Assembly (NCBI RefSeq): GCF_012952295.1
Contig: NZ_JABBCH010000006.1
Span: 124,001 to 188,000, forward strand
Length of the DNA stretch: 64,000 nucleotides
Origin: Crystallibacter degradans
GTDB taxonomy: Bacteria; Actinomycetota; Actinomycetes; Actinomycetales; Micrococcaceae
Reading direction: 5' to 3'
Below, piece by piece: positions 25,213 through 35,166 of the stretch. The number at the start of each line of letters is the position of its first letter. Within the stretch, counting starts at the first letter, position 1. Position numbers and translations under genes: made by a program. Under the pieces are notes generated by a model. That model worked only from the letters and a program-made list of their open reading frames with translations. It was not told the DNA's origin and ran no database searches.

Positions 25213-28143
25213 TTACAACGAGCCCTTGACCAAGCCCGGCTTCACGCCGTTGTTCGTGAATCGCGTGCCGGCGTAGTAGTACATGGCGCCCGTCGGCCTG
25301 GTAGCCAGCAGATCCGTGTTGTTGTCCGTGCCGGCATCACCCGGTCCGAGGATCCGGTTGTACTGCGACCAGCCGCTGCTGCCGATCTTGCGTTCCGCCG
25401 CGAACCACCCGCCCGAGGAGGCGCTGGTGCGTCCGGCCAGCAGCCACAGCGTGCCGTCAGGCTTGCGGGCCGTCAGGTCGCCGGTGCCGCCGTCGTCGTA
25501 ATCTCCGACCGCGGTGAGGTGGTCGTACTTGTTCCAGCCGGTGGCGATCCGGCTGCGCGCGGAAACCTTGCCCGTGCCGGTGCCCGGATAGAGCCACGCC
25601 GTGCCGTCCGGGCGCACGCCGATCAGGTCCTTCTTGCCGTCCCGGTTCACGTCGCCGGCGCCCAGCAGCGTGTTGAACTGGTTCCAGCCGCTGGCGCCGA
25701 TGCGGATCCGCGGCATGTAGCCTTCGCTGATGGAGTTGACCCGGCCGGTGCCCTTGTAGAGCCACAGCGAGCCGTCCTTTTCGCGGGCCAGCAGGTCGTT
25801 GGCGCCGTCCCGGTTGAAGTCGCCCACGCCGACCAGCGCGGTGTAGATCTGCCAGCCGGTGCCGATGCGCACCGCGGCGGCGTGGCCGCCCCTGCCGTTG
25901 CCGGCGGCGAACCACAGCGTGCCGTTGGACTTGCTGGCCACCAGGTCTGCCTTGCCGTCGCCGTTGAAGTCGCCCGGCGTCGCCACCAGGTTGTAGGCGT
26001 TCCAGCCCGTTCCGGCGGCCACGTGCGGCAGCATGCCGGAGGCGTCCTGCATCTGGGTGCCGGCGTAGAAACGCAGCGACTTGTCCGGGTAGATGCCCAG
26101 CACGTCCGGCTTCCTGTCGCCGTTGTTGTCGCCCGCGCCGAGGACCTGGCTGAACTTCTGCCAGCCGCTGGAGCCGACCTTCTGCGGCACGCCGAACGAG
26201 GCATTCAGAGCCGCCTTCCGGCCGGTTCCCCGGTACAGCCACAGCGTGCCGTCGGCCTTAACCGCGAGGACGTCGGCCTTGCCGTCGCCGGAGTAGTCGC
26301 CCGGAGCGGCGAGCTTGGTGTACTTCCAGCCCGAGGCGACCTGGACCCGGGAGCCGGTCTTCCCGGTGCCTAGGCCCGGGTAGAACCACACGGTCCCGTC
26401 CGGGCGCGTGGCCAGCACGTCCGCCCGGCGGTCCCCGTTCAGATCGCCGGCGGCAATGACCTCGGTGAACTGGTTCCAGCCGCTTGAGCCGACCTTGACC
26501 CTGGGCTTGAAGGTCTTGGTGCCGACGGCGCCGGTGCCCTGGTAGAGCCAGAGCGAGCCGTCCCGGTGGCGGGCCAGCAGGTCAGGGTACGCATCGCCGT
26601 CGTAATTCCCTGCGCCGACCAGCTTGTTGTAGATGTGCCAGCCGCCGCCGATCTTCACGGCCTTGCCGTAGCCGCCGGCGCCGTTGCCCGGGTAGTACCA
26701 GAGGCTGCCGTCGGTGCGGCGGGAGACCATGTCGCTCTTGCCGTCGCGGTTCAGGTCGCCGGGGACAGCGCTGGTGACGGTGTAGTCGCCGGCTGGCTTC
26801 GGCGCCACGGCGGGTGCCGGGGCGCTCACGCCGTTGGGGTACTTGGCGAAAGCGACCAGCTGCGCCTGGGTGCCGCGCCAGACGTTGGAGTCGCCGAGGA
26901 AGGGGCCGGATTCGCTGTACTGCCAGATGTCGTAGCGGGTCCAGCCGGCGGGCAGCCACGGGTAGGTGACATTGCCGGTGGAGAAGTGCGCGATGTGCAG
27001 CGGGTGGTCCTTGAAGGCGCTGCTGTAGCCCAGGCACTGGTTCCACCAGCTGCCGTTGGTGTAGATGGCCGGCACGCGGCCGGTCCGGGCCTTGATCTGG
27101 TTGGAGAAGTCGCGCACCCAGTTGACCAGCTGCGAGGGGCTCATGTTGTAGCAAGTGTTGCCCAGCTCCGGGTACGGGTTGAACTCGATGTCCAGCAGCG
27201 GCGGCAGCGTCCTGCCGTCGGCGGACCAGCCGCCGCCGTTGTTGACGAAGTAATCCGCCTGGGCCTTGCCGCTGGTGACGTTGGGGATGGCGAAGTGGTA
27301 GGCGCCGCGGATCATGCCCACCTTGTAGGAGCCGGAGTACTGGCTGCCGTAGCTGGGGTTCTTATAGCTGGTCGCTTCGGTGGCCTTCACGTAGGCGAAG
27401 CGGGCGCCGAGGTTCCACTCGGTCTGCCAGTTCACGCTCGGCTGCCAGCCGGAGACGTCCATACCCTGGACGCCCGGCGCACGCCAGTGGTTGCGGTTGG
27501 TGGCCGCGGCGATGGTGACGGCTGCCGTCCGCTCGATCTCGAGGACGTCGAGCGTTTCGGCGAGCTCCTCCTGCGCGTCTTCCTGCTTGAGCTCTGCTTC
27601 GCGTTCCTGGCGCATCTCCAGGCCCTTGCCCATCTCGGCGCCGTGTTCGCCCTGCAGCTCTTCCAGGAGGGCCAGCTTCTGCGCCTGCGTCAGCTTGTCC
27701 ACGTCCACCTCGACGGGGGTCTCCGACGCCGGTGTGCCCGTATCCTCGGCGGGTTCGGTGGCGGTCTGGCCCGGTTCGGGGGCTTCCGGCGCTTCAGTGG
27801 CCGGCCCATCTGACGGCTCATCAATGGGGTCGACGGCGGGCGTTTCCGCCGGTGCGGCGTCTTCCACCGGTTCCGCGGACCCGAGCACGTCCGGCAGCGT
27901 TTGCCGTTCGGCCAGGCCCTTGTCAACCGACGACGGCGGCGCCTGGGTTTCGGTTGGTTCGGTCACCGTGACGGCCGGGGCGGGGAGGGATTCGGCCGCT
28001 GCTGCCGGCTGCATGATGAGCACTCCGGCCACGCTGATGGTCAGGGCGGTGGCACCGGAGACAGCGCGCTGCCAGGCCTTCCGGGAGGTCAATCGTTTAT
28101 ATAACGGACCGCAGGCAGGCGGGCGCGAATGAACGGTGTTCAT
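25213..28143 (-). CDS. Secreted GH25 lysozyme with ten FG-GAP repeats
   Basis: A 976-residue secreted muramidase expected to cut peptidoglycan between MurNAc and GlcNAc. Order: signal peptide (about 1-48, AAAA cleavage region), Pro/Glu/Thr-rich spacer (about 50-145), a coiled-coil-like Gln/Glu/Leu segment (about 150-220), the GH25 domain (about 235-440) with [21 protein letters not shown] and catalytic D318-x-E320, then ten FG-GAP/VCBS-type repeats of about 45-50 residues. The repeats have DxNxDGxxD calcium-type loops, for example [20 protein letters not shown] and [10 protein letters not shown], and W(F/L)YxG turns. The repeats probably form a beta-propeller for wall or glycan binding. The ATG has GGAG six bases upstream. 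Confidence 0.92.
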   Translation of the reverse strand: MNTVHSRPPACGPLYKRLTSRKAWQRAVSGATALTISVAGVLIMQPAAAAESLPAPAVTVTEPTETQAPPSSVDKGLAERQTLPDVLGSAEPVEDAAPAETPAVDPIDEPSDGPATEAPEAPEPGQTATEPAEDTGTPASETPVEVDVDKLTQAQKLALLEELQGEHGAEMGKGLEMRQEREAELKQEDAQEELAETLDVLEIERTAAVTIAAATNRNHWRAPGVQGMDVSGWQPSVNWQTEWNLGARFAYVKATEATSYKNPSYGSQYSGSYKVGMIRGAYHFAIPNVTSGKAQADYFVNNGGGWSADGRTLPPLLDIEFNPYPELGNTCYNMSPSQLVNWVRDFSNQIKARTGRVPAIYTNGSWWNQCLGYSSAFKDHPLHIAHFSTGNVTYPWLPAGWTRYDIWQYSESGPFLGDSNVWRGTQAQLVAFAKYPNGVSAPAPAVAPKPAGDYTVTSAVPGDLNRDGKSDMVSRRTDGSLWYYPGNGAGGYGKAVKIGGGWHIYNKLVGAGNYDGDAYPDLLARHRDGSLWLYQGTGAVGTKTFKPRVKVGSSGWNQFTEVIAAGDLNGDRRADVLATRPDGTVWFYPGLGTGKTGSRVQVASGWKYTKLAAPGDYSGDGKADVLAVKADGTLWLYRGTGRKAALNASFGVPQKVGSSGWQKFSQVLGAGDNNGDRKPDVLGIYPDKSLRFYAGTQMQDASGMLPHVAAGTGWNAYNLVATPGDFNGDGKADLVASKSNGTLWFAAGNGRGGHAAAVRIGTGWQIYTALVGVGDFNRDGANDLLAREKDGSLWLYKGTGRVNSISEGYMPRIRIGASGWNQFNTLLGAGDVNRDGKKDLIGVRPDGTAWLYPGTGTGKVSARSRIATGWNKYDHLTAVGDYDDGGTGDLTARKPDGTLWLLAGRTSASSGGWFAAERKIGSSGWSQYNRILGPGDAGTDNNTDLLATRPTGAMYYYAGTRFTNNGVKPGLVKGSL

Positions 28144-28380
28144 AGGTAACTCCAGATAGCGAGACTTGGTGCACCGCCCCAATCCGAGACACGCGGCGCC
28201 GAATAAGAGTAACCGATTCACCACCCGCTTGGGTTACGGTTTGATCACGCTCGCGCGGCTGATTGGCGCCCCGAAGTGTTGTGGCTTGTCAGGGGCCTCA
28301 AGGTATTCACAAGGTGACCCAAGTAACTTTTCACCTGACCACTGCAACCTACGCCGGACCGCCGATTGAAAGACAGGTTC

Positions 28381-28626
28381 ATGAGCTACACGACGAAGAC
28401 CTTGGCTTATCCGCGCCGCCGCGACATCCGCCTCGGCACCGCCAATCCCGTTCCGCCCACCGGCATGATCGCAGCGGTTCCGCTGGTTACAGTACCCTCG
28501 GGCAGCCCGCTGCCGATGCGCCGGGACCTGCGGACGGGCCCGCGGCTGCGGCAGATGCGGACCGTCACGGCAGCATTCGCCGTCGCTGCGTGTGTCGGGG
28601 CCCTTTGGCTGCTGCTGGGCCGGTAG
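28381..28626 (+). CDS. Small tail-anchored protein with PPTGMI motif (paralogue A)
   Basis: An 81-residue protein with a soluble Arg/Pro-rich N-terminus and one C-terminal membrane helix (about 60-79). The core YPRRRDIRLGTANPVPPTGM recurs almost unchanged in the gene at 39480, and a second basic block (RRDLRTG) follows in both. In both proteins nine residues precede the YPRRR block, which supports the ATG at 28381 (GACAGG upstream) over a TTG at 28366. No named family is recognised. It is divergent from the GH25 lysozyme. Confidence 0.72.
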   Translation: MSYTTKTLAYPRRRDIRLGTANPVPPTGMIAAVPLVTVPSGSPLPMRRDLRTGPRLRQMRTVTAAFAVAACVGALWLLLGR

Positions 28627-28693
28627 CTGCCGGCCGCAGAATTGTCCTGGCCGTGGGCTAGGGTCGGGTGGATCAGGCAGTTGGGGGAAACAA

Positions 28694-29737
28694 ATGCCAT
28701 ATAGCCGTGGGGATGGGCCGCACCCTCCGCCCACCGAAAACGTCAGCCGCAGGATCACCGGTACATCGGAAACCCTGCGCAGCTCCGTGTCCGGACGCAT
28801 CCCGCAGTGGGCGCTGGACGAGGCCCTTGGACAGGGGCCGGCCCCGGCCGGTTGGCGGACTCCCCCGGCGGCCCCGGCCTCCACCGTTTCCCCGCACGCT
28901 CTACGGCGCGCTCGACGCCGCAGGAACCGGGGTGGTCTCCACCGGAACCGCCGGTACCCTCTCTGGCTGACCACCGCGGTGTCCATCACTGTTGTGGGTG
29001 CCCTGCTGCTGGCGCCGACCATGGGGAGCCGGGTGCTCAACGCCCTGCCGGGGCTTTTAGCGGCAGCCGAGATGCCGCCGTCGGGCGTTGGAGCTGCGGA
29101 TGCGCCGCTGGGCACACCGCCAGCCGCCACCGGATCGGACCAGTACCGGTTCCTTGAATTCGACGGGCTGGACCAGCCCTTCGTCGCCTACGATCCCTGC
29201 CGGCCAATCCATTATGTGGTCCGCGCGGACGGGGCGCCGGCCGGAGGCGCGGAAATGATCGAGGAGGCGGTCCGCATTGTCTCGGCGGCTTCCGGACTCC
29301 AGTTCATTAACGACGGCGAAACCGCCGAAGCGCCCCAGGCCGGCCGGCCGAAGTACCAGCCGGACCGCTACGGTGAACGCTGGGCACCGGTGCTCATTGC
29401 CTGGTCAACACCCGAGGACAATCCGGATCTGGGTGGCGACACCATCGGCCTGGGCGGCAGCTCCCCGGTAGGCCTCGAGGGCGAAACGATGGTTTATGTC
29501 ACCGGGCAGGTTGAGCTGGACGGCCCGCAGATGCGCGACGTCCTGCAATACCCCGGTGGCTGGGAAGGTGCGCGGTCAGTCGTCGTGCATGAACTGGGCC
29601 ATGTCCTGGGGCTGGACCATGTGGATGATCCGGGCCAGCTGATGTACGCGGGCGGGAACTCCCAGACCCAACTCGCCGACGGGGACCGTGCCGGCCTTGC
29701 CCTCCTCGGCCAAGGCGAATGCGTCCCCGAGCTCTGA
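28694..29737 (+). CDS. Matrixin-like (M10-type) zinc metalloprotease, membrane-anchored
   Basis: A 347-residue protein: an Arg-rich cytoplasmic N-terminus (about 1-95), one membrane helix (about 97-120), a linker, and an external metallopeptidase domain (about 150-345). The zinc site is HELGHVLGLDH (H299, E300, H303, H309), followed by the Met-turn QLMYAGG. Two Cys (DPCRPIHYV and the C-terminal GECVPEL) could form a disulphide. Matrixins cleave extracellular proteins; the substrate is unknown. The ATG at 28694 follows GGGGGAAACAA. Confidence 0.85.
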   Translation: MPYSRGDGPHPPPTENVSRRITGTSETLRSSVSGRIPQWALDEALGQGPAPAGWRTPPAAPASTVSPHALRRARRRRNRGGLHRNRRYPLWLTTAVSITVVGALLLAPTMGSRVLNALPGLLAAAEMPPSGVGAADAPLGTPPAATGSDQYRFLEFDGLDQPFVAYDPCRPIHYVVRADGAPAGGAEMIEEAVRIVSAASGLQFINDGETAEAPQAGRPKYQPDRYGERWAPVLIAWSTPEDNPDLGGDTIGLGGSSPVGLEGETMVYVTGQVELDGPQMRDVLQYPGGWEGARSVVVHELGHVLGLDHVDDPGQLMYAGGNSQTQLADGDRAGLALLGQGECVPEL

Positions 29738-29787
29738 CGCGCAGGCGCGCGGACCAGGGTGAGGAGCCCGGCAGCAGGCGCCGGGGT

Positions 29788-29928
29788 TCAGTCCGTTTCC
29801 GGGCCGTCGCAGTAGGGGCAGCGGGCGGAGCCGAAACCGCAGGCGTCCAGGAACGCGTCTGCGGCGATGCCGGTGGTGGATTCGAGGAGGCGGTCGGTCG
29901 GTATTTCTTCCAGAACAGTGTGCGTCAT
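29788..29928 (-). CDS. 46-residue cysteine-containing peptide
   Basis: A short minus-strand gene too small for ordinary gene calling. The ATG at 29928 has AAGGACC four bases upstream and the frame ends at TGA 29788-29790. The protein begins MTHTVLEEIPTDRLLEST and ends with CGFGSARCPYCDGPETD, so it has three Cys, two of them in a CPYC pair. There is no signal peptide. The CPYC motif suggests metal binding or redox chemistry; the layout (acidic leader then Cys/Gly-rich tail) would also fit a modified-peptide precursor, but no modification enzyme is adjacent. Unrecognised family. Confidence 0.5.
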   Translation of the reverse strand: MTHTVLEEIPTDRLLESTTGIAADAFLDACGFGSARCPYCDGPETD

Positions 29929-30339
29929 TGCGGGTCCTTAAGTGCGGCTTCTCATCCTGCAGCCGGGAGGTCCAGATGCGGTGCCGCGGCAGGGTCAGCT
30001 GCCACGGCACCGAACGGTTCCAGAACCTCAGGGCAAGAGGTCGGTCGAGGCCCTGGACCTGCGCTCCCGGACGGAGTGCGGACCGGTCTTCCGGTGGGAT
30101 TTGCGGTCTTGGTCACAGACTATGGGAGGCAGAGGGGTCCCATCAGTGTGCAAGCGCACAGCACCAGGGATGAGTCTGTGTGCCGCTGACAAGGGCTCTT
30201 CGGCCCCCCTCGCCGGGGGCGGAACGGACGGATAAAATGACGGAACAAGTGGTAAACGGCGCTCCGGCTCAGCGGACCAAGCCTTCTTAGGCGACCTCCC
30301 CCGAATTCCCGCTCATTTGTCGCATCGGACTTCCCCATC
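29929..30339. other. Gene-poor interval
   Basis: About 410 bases between the small Cys peptide and the secreted protein gene. No frame with a convincing start and composition was found. A short hairpin (CCCCCTCGCCGGGGGCGG) lies near 30205-30222. The region presumably holds promoters for both flanking genes. Confidence 0.35.
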
Positions 30340-30765
30340 ATGAAAACCATGTCACGCGCTTTGGCTGCGGCCGGAGCCGCCGCACTCCTGACCGCCTTTT
30401 CCATCGCCGCGCCCGCAAGCGCGGCCGGCACCCTCACCGCTCCCGACGAGGGCGAGCTCCTTGGCGACGGCGCTGCTGTCACCCTGTCCATCACCTACGA
30501 GTGCGACAGCGGGCAGAATGCGAACGTGTTCGCCGAAATCGCCCAAACCGTCGAGGACGACCGTGTCGCCAGCGGCAACGGGTTCGCCGCTCCGGTCGAC
30601 TGCACCGGCGAGGAGCAAAGCGTGGAGGTGTCCGTGCTGGCATCCGGGGGCTTCTTCGCGTTCACCGAAGGAACCGCCGTCGCCCGCATCTTCCTGGCCA
30701 CCTGCACCGTGGGAGCCTGCGAGCAGGTGACTGCCACCGTGGAGCTGGAGCTCGTGGAGGATTAG
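30340..30765 (+). CDS. Small secreted protein, unknown function
   Basis: A 141-residue precursor with a clear Sec signal peptide (hydrophobic core about 8-25, ASA cleavage near 30). The mature part is beta-rich with four Cys in two likely disulphides (YECDSG...VDCTGE and ATCTVGACEQ), suggesting an immunoglobulin-like sandwich. It resembles uncharacterised secreted actinobacterial proteins rather than a named family. The stop overlaps the PBP gene stop by four bases (TTAG), tail to tail. Confidence 0.7.
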   Translation: MKTMSRALAAAGAAALLTAFSIAAPASAAGTLTAPDEGELLGDGAAVTLSITYECDSGQNANVFAEIAQTVEDDRVASGNGFAAPVDCTGEEQSVEVSVLASGGFFAFTEGTAVARIFLATCTVGACEQVTATVELELVED

Positions 30766-32852
30766 CGCATGCTGAAGGGAATCTCGCCGAAGTCCCCGGT
30801 CTCGTAGAGCGGAGCCACTTCGCGCATGTACTCGGTCCACTGCGCCCCGGCGATAGTGGAGCCGTCCACATAGTCGCGGACCACGCCGTTGATCGGGACG
30901 TAGTTCAGCGACGAGTAGGACGTCCAGTTGCCCACCCAGGACGCGGTGGAAATGCCCTTCGTGTAGCCAACGGTCCACGTCTGCTCGGAGAGGTCGGTGG
31001 TGCCGGTCTTGGCTGCGGCCGGCACACCGATGGGTGTGATGTTGCCCGGCATCTCCTGCACCAGGTCCTGCAGCGGCTTGCTGATGGCTGCCGCCACACC
31101 CGGTTCCAGGACCTGCTCGCACGCCGGCTCCGGGATCTCGTAGCTCTTGCCTTCGGAGTCGGTGACCTCGGTCAGGGCGATCGGCTCGCAGTACTCTCCC
31201 CCGCTGGCGAAGGTGGCGAACGCGGCGGCCATGGTCAGCGGGGAGACCTCCTGCCCGCCGATCACGAAGGACGGGTTGTTCACGACCATCGGCTCGCCGT
31301 CCACCGCGCGGTGGACGCCGAGCCTGTTGTACACGTCGCGGATCTCGCACAGGTCCAGCATGGCGGCCTGGGCCGCGGTCGCCGAGTTGACCGACGAGGT
31401 CAGCCCCTCGCTTACGGTCATCGGACGGGCGTAGCCGGGCAGCGCGTTCTTGAAATCCCACTCGCTGAAGTAGGCGGTGTCCGGCAGGCAGCTGGCCGTC
31501 CAGTTGTATCCGCCGGGATAGTAGGTGCGGCTGGCGTCCACCACATCGCTCAGGGCGTTCCCGGCCTCCAACCAGGCAACGGTGGTGAACGGCTTCACGG
31601 TGGAGCCCGGCTGGAAGCCGTACGGCGTTCCGCCCATGCCCGGATCAACGTTGAAGTTCAGCTCGGTGTTACCCTCGCCTGCCTCGGGCGTGTAGTTGGT
31701 GTTCTGCGCCATCGCGAGGATCTTGCCGGTACCCGGTTCAACCGAGATCATGGCCGAGCCGGCGCCGGACGCGTCACCCACCGGAACCTGCTCCTCGATC
31801 TGTTCCTGCGCTTCCTCCTGCAGCCGGGAATCCAGCGTGGTCTGGATCTTGAGGCCGCCGCGGACCAGCAGTTTGGCGCGCTCGGCGGCATCTTCGCCGA
31901 AGGCGTCGGACTGCATGACCAGGTTTTCCACGTAGTTGCAGAAGTAGGCGGCGAACTCGGCCCCCACGCAGCCCGAGTGCACCGGCTGCAGGTCAATCTC
32001 CAGATCCGAGGCGACGGCGTCGTCGTACTCTTTCTGGGTGATCTTCCCGTTGCGCAGCATGGCACCCAGCACCGTGTCCCGGCGCTCCTTGGTGGCCTCC
32101 GGGTTGGTGACCGGGTTGAAGTAGTTCGGCGACTGCACCATGCCGGCGAGCATGGCGGACTGCGCGATGTTCAGCTCGGCGGCCGGAATACCGAAGTAGG
32201 TCTGCGCGGCAGCCTCCACGCCGTAGGTCTGGCCGCTGAACAGGACAATGTTCAGGTAGCCCTGCAGGATTTCCTCTTTCGAGTACTCCCGTTCGACGGC
32301 GATGGCCAGCTTGGCCTCCCGCAGCTTGTCCGTGATGTTCTTGGTGCCGCTGATGGTCAGCTCGTCGGCACTCTTGCCCGCTTCCACGCCGTTGTCGATC
32401 AGCACGTTGTTCACATACTGCATGGTCAGCGTGGATGCTCCCTGCAGGCTGCCGCCGGCGAGGTTGCTGGCCGCGGCGCGCATGATGCCCTGCAGGTCCA
32501 CGCCGTTGTGCTCGTAGTACCGCGTGTCCTCGATGGAGATTATGGCATCCTGCATGTGCTGCGACACCTCGTCCAGCGTCACGGGCACCCGGTTCTCCGC
32601 GTAGAAGGTGGCAATGAGCTCCCCGTCCGCGGAGTAGATGGTGGAAGGCTCATCCATGGGGTTGGTCTCGAGATCGCTGGGCAGCTGGTCGAAAATGTCC
32701 ACCGAGGTGTTGGCTCCCGCGGCGGCCACGGCGACGGACGGGACCAGGAGCCCGGCCGCCAGGACGCCGCACAGCACGCTCACCCCGAAGAAGAGGGCCA
32801 GTTTGCCCAGCTTCGTCGAGCTGTCCAACAAAGGAGTCTTGTGAATGCGCAT
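30762..32852 (-). CDS. Class A penicillin-binding protein (transglycosylase/transpeptidase)
   Basis: Bifunctional peptidoglycan synthase of 696 residues, anchored by one N-terminal helix (about 18-40). The GT51 domain shows IEDTRYYEHNGVD and GASTLTMQYVNN, close to the usual GGSTITQQ. The transpeptidase domain has SxxK in PGSTVKPF, SxN in TSSVNSATAA and the KTG triad in AAKTGTTD. There is no PASTA tail. The ATG at 32852 gives a short basic N-terminus before the anchor; the upstream open frame to 33086 is not PBP-like. It makes wall polymer at the outer face of the membrane. Confidence 0.92.
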   Translation of the reverse strand: MRIHKTPLLDSSTKLGKLALFFGVSVLCGVLAAGLLVPSVAVAAAGANTSVDIFDQLPSDLETNPMDEPSTIYSADGELIATFYAENRVPVTLDEVSQHMQDAIISIEDTRYYEHNGVDLQGIMRAAASNLAGGSLQGASTLTMQYVNNVLIDNGVEAGKSADELTISGTKNITDKLREAKLAIAVEREYSKEEILQGYLNIVLFSGQTYGVEAAAQTYFGIPAAELNIAQSAMLAGMVQSPNYFNPVTNPEATKERRDTVLGAMLRNGKITQKEYDDAVASDLEIDLQPVHSGCVGAEFAAYFCNYVENLVMQSDAFGEDAAERAKLLVRGGLKIQTTLDSRLQEEAQEQIEEQVPVGDASGAGSAMISVEPGTGKILAMAQNTNYTPEAGEGNTELNFNVDPGMGGTPYGFQPGSTVKPFTTVAWLEAGNALSDVVDASRTYYPGGYNWTASCLPDTAYFSEWDFKNALPGYARPMTVSEGLTSSVNSATAAQAAMLDLCEIRDVYNRLGVHRAVDGEPMVVNNPSFVIGGQEVSPLTMAAAFATFASGGEYCEPIALTEVTDSEGKSYEIPEPACEQVLEPGVAAAISKPLQDLVQEMPGNITPIGVPAAAKTGTTDLSEQTWTVGYTKGISTASWVGNWTSYSSLNYVPINGVVRDYVDGSTIAGAQWTEYMREVAPLYETGDFGEIPFSMR

Positions 32853-32938
32853 GGTTTTAACTGTAAGGTGCAACCCTGACCGTTTGCTTCGAACAAGCAA
32901 CCGCTGTGAATTACAATCCGAGAACGACGGCGGGACGT

Positions 32939-34339
32939 TCAGTTTGCGAGCAGGGCGGCAGTTTCGTTCGCGGCCTGCATCAGACGGGTGCGCTCGGCCC
33001 GCTCCAACGAGGCCGCTTCGATGGCGCTGCGCACCTGTTCGAGCTGCAGTGCGAGGGCGCCACGGTAGCGCCGGTCCTTGTCGCACCAGGCTACTTCCCG
33101 CAGCAGCTCCACCAGCCGGGCGGCCACCATCGGGTCCTTGGCACCGTACAGGCGCGGCTGGCTGACGGCTAGATCCAGCAGCTCCTCGATGCTGGGCAAC
33201 GCCAGCACCACGCGGACCCGGCCGCCGTCGTCGTTGTTGCGGCCGCCGCTGCCGCCGTCGTCGTTGTTGCGGCCGCCGCTGCCGCCGTCGTCGTTGTCCC
33301 GATCGTCAATCATCATGCGCGGTCCCGGGTTCCGGTCCACGAGGCAGCACAGCAGGCTGGACAGGTGGCCCAGCACATGGATCGCCGTGGTCGGGTCATT
33401 GATCCCCGGGGACAGCGCGCGGGCCGCCACGTCCACCAGCTGGCGGAAGCCGAACGCCACATCCTGCACATTGGTGCGCTCGAAGCCGGTGGCCACCACC
33501 TCGTTCACCCGCTTCCCCAGCTCAGCGGCTTCCTCGGCACCAAGTGCGCCGCCGGAACCGGTCTTCCAGGCGCGCGCAAACGGCACTCCTTCGATCAGCG
33601 AGCTGCCCGGCCCCCGGTCGATCTTGACTACCGCGCCGGTCTCCCGCGCGGCCTGCAGCAGCGCGTCTTCGTCGATGCTGGTCAGGAATCCGGAGCGGGC
33701 GGACGTGATGGGAATGCTTCCCGGGCCCGGTTCCGGTTCCTGCGGCTGGGGCGGGGCGCCGGCGGGAAAGATCCGGTCAATGGTGACCTTGGTTTCCTCG
33801 TGCACGTTGCGCATCATCGTCTCCACCCGGATCTCGCGCGTCAGGTGGGCCAGGAACAGGACCAGCCCCATCACGCTGGCCAGCGACAGGACAAACGAGA
33901 CGGTGACGGAGATTTCCGGGACAAACGGCCCGTCTTCGTCCTGCTGGGTCCGCACGCTGCGCAGCACGGTCAGCGCGAAGACAAAGGTGGACAGGAACAA
34001 TGCAAGCGTCACGTGCACAAACCGGTCGCGCGTGAACGTGCGCAGCAGGCGCGGGGAGAACTGGCTGCTGGCCAGCTGCAGCGTGACCACCGTGAGGGAA
34101 AAGGTCAGCGAGGTGACCGTGATGAGCGACGAGGAAATAGCTTCCAGTACCGAGCGCGCCGCCTCAGGTCCGCCGCCGAACAGCAGGGCCGTCACCGTGG
34201 GCGGCAGGTCGTCGTCGACAGCTGAATCGAGGCGGGGAAGGATGATGCCCAGAACTACCGAGAGAACGACGGCGACCGCCGGCACCGGCCAGAGCTGGGT
34301 CCGCAGGGTGTCCCGGATGCGTTCGCTGCGCCTCTTCAT
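32939..34339 (-). CDS. DUF2254 membrane protein
   Basis: A 466-residue protein with four N-terminal helices and a long soluble C-terminal part. Family motifs are present: SSLITVTSLTFSLTVVTLQLASSQFSPRLL after helix 2 and SPGINDPTTAIHVLGHLS in the soluble region. A 30-base tandem repeat inside the gene encodes a Asn/Asp/Gly/Ser-rich linker (unit NNDDGGSGGR) between two conserved parts. The function of DUF2254 is unknown. It lies 86 bases upstream of the PBP gene on the same strand. Confidence 0.85.
   Translation of the reverse strand: MKRRSERIRDTLRTQLWPVPAVAVVLSVVLGIILPRLDSAVDDDLPPTVTALLFGGGPEAARSVLEAISSSLITVTSLTFSLTVVTLQLASSQFSPRLLRTFTRDRFVHVTLALFLSTFVFALTVLRSVRTQQDEDGPFVPEISVTVSFVLSLASVMGLVLFLAHLTREIRVETMMRNVHEETKVTIDRIFPAGAPPQPQEPEPGPGSIPITSARSGFLTSIDEDALLQAARETGAVVKIDRGPGSSLIEGVPFARAWKTGSGGALGAEEAAELGKRVNEVVATGFERTNVQDVAFGFRQLVDVAARALSPGINDPTTAIHVLGHLSSLLCCLVDRNPGPRMMIDDRDNDDGGSGGRNNDDGGSGGRNNDDGGRVRVVLALPSIEELLDLAVSQPRLYGAKDPMVAARLVELLREVAWCDKDRRYRGALALQLEQVRSAIEAASLERAERTRLMQAANETAALLAN
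33221..33297. repeat. 30-base in-frame minisatellite in the DUF2254 gene
   Basis: Units at 33221-33250 and 33251-33280 are identical, followed by a 17-base partial copy. The period is ten codons (NNDDGGSGGR), so gain or loss of a unit keeps the frame. It encodes a flexible linker. Confidence 0.9.
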
Positions 34340-34369
34340 GCACTCATTCTGCCCCAGCCGGGGCTGCTG

Positions 34370-34930
34370 TCAGCCGCTGGGACTCATATCGACGTTCAAC
34401 GCCATGATGTAGGGCTCCTGGTCCCAGGCGGCGTAAAGGGGATCGTCGAGGTCCGCGCCCAGATCGTCCTCAACGTACGGCAGGTCCAGCACCGTGTGGA
34501 CCACACCCTTGACCTGCACCGGTTCGCCTGGCTCGAGGTCGGCCAGGTCGCCGTCGTAAATCACCAGCAGCGGTTCAACCGTCGTATCGTCGGTACCGGC
34601 GATGGTGAAGGCCTCCGGCGCCACCACCTCGTTCACGTCGGCCGAGACCGTAACGGTCTGGCCTTCGAGCGAGTCCAGCTCGTCAACGAACTTCTGGTCA
34701 TACAGCCCCTCATAGGGACCGCCGGGCACCGACGGCGACGCCGAGCGCGGAGCCTCCGCTCCCAACGGATCATCGGCTGCCTCCTGGACGTCCTCAACAT
34801 CGACCCCGCTCTCGGGTCCCGACGTCCCGCAGCCGGCCAGGCCGAGCGAGGCGAAAACAAGGGCGCCCGGAAGCCCCAGGCGGACCGTCCAGCTCCTCAC
34901 GTGTTCACTCTGGGAATGATGAATCGACAT
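34370..34930 (-). CDS. Lipoprotein with OB-like domain (paralogue of 23269-23676)
   Basis: A 186-residue precursor: basic N-terminus, hydrophobic core and lipobox LAGC followed by GTSGPES. After an acidic, Pro-containing linker comes a beta domain with GQTVTVSADVNEVVAPEAF and GEPVQVKGVV, matching the lipoprotein at 23269-23676 in order and key residues, but longer. The ATG at 34930 has AAGGAG seven bases upstream. The protein is expected on the outer face of the membrane. Function unknown. Confidence 0.75.
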   Translation of the reverse strand: MSIHHSQSEHVRSWTVRLGLPGALVFASLGLAGCGTSGPESGVDVEDVQEAADDPLGAEAPRSASPSVPGGPYEGLYDQKFVDELDSLEGQTVTVSADVNEVVAPEAFTIAGTDDTTVEPLLVIYDGDLADLEPGEPVQVKGVVHTVLDLPYVEDDLGADLDDPLYAAWDQEPYIMALNVDMSPSG

Positions 34931-35166
34931 GGCCTTGCTCCTTCGATGTGCAGTTGATTCAGCTGGTTTCACCGTAAAAACACGCCGGAAGAGAGGTCAA
35001 CGGACTTAACACAACCGGAACCCGGGCAACATACGCCGTTACCGGCCCGTTCTGCTTGATCGCGCCAACCGGTTACGATCCGGTCAATACCGTTGTCCGG
35101 ATTGATCAGTGTGCTTAGGTTAGGAGTAAACGTACGTGTTGGACGAGCAACGTTAGGATCCCCACC

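Noticed and set aside
30501-32879. 792-codon open frame opposite the penicillin-binding protein
   Set aside because: The minus strand carries complete GT51 and transpeptidase motifs; the plus frame has no domain and no credible start signal.
33221-33297. CRISPR-like repeats
   Set aside because: Units are directly adjacent without spacers and lie in frame inside a gene.
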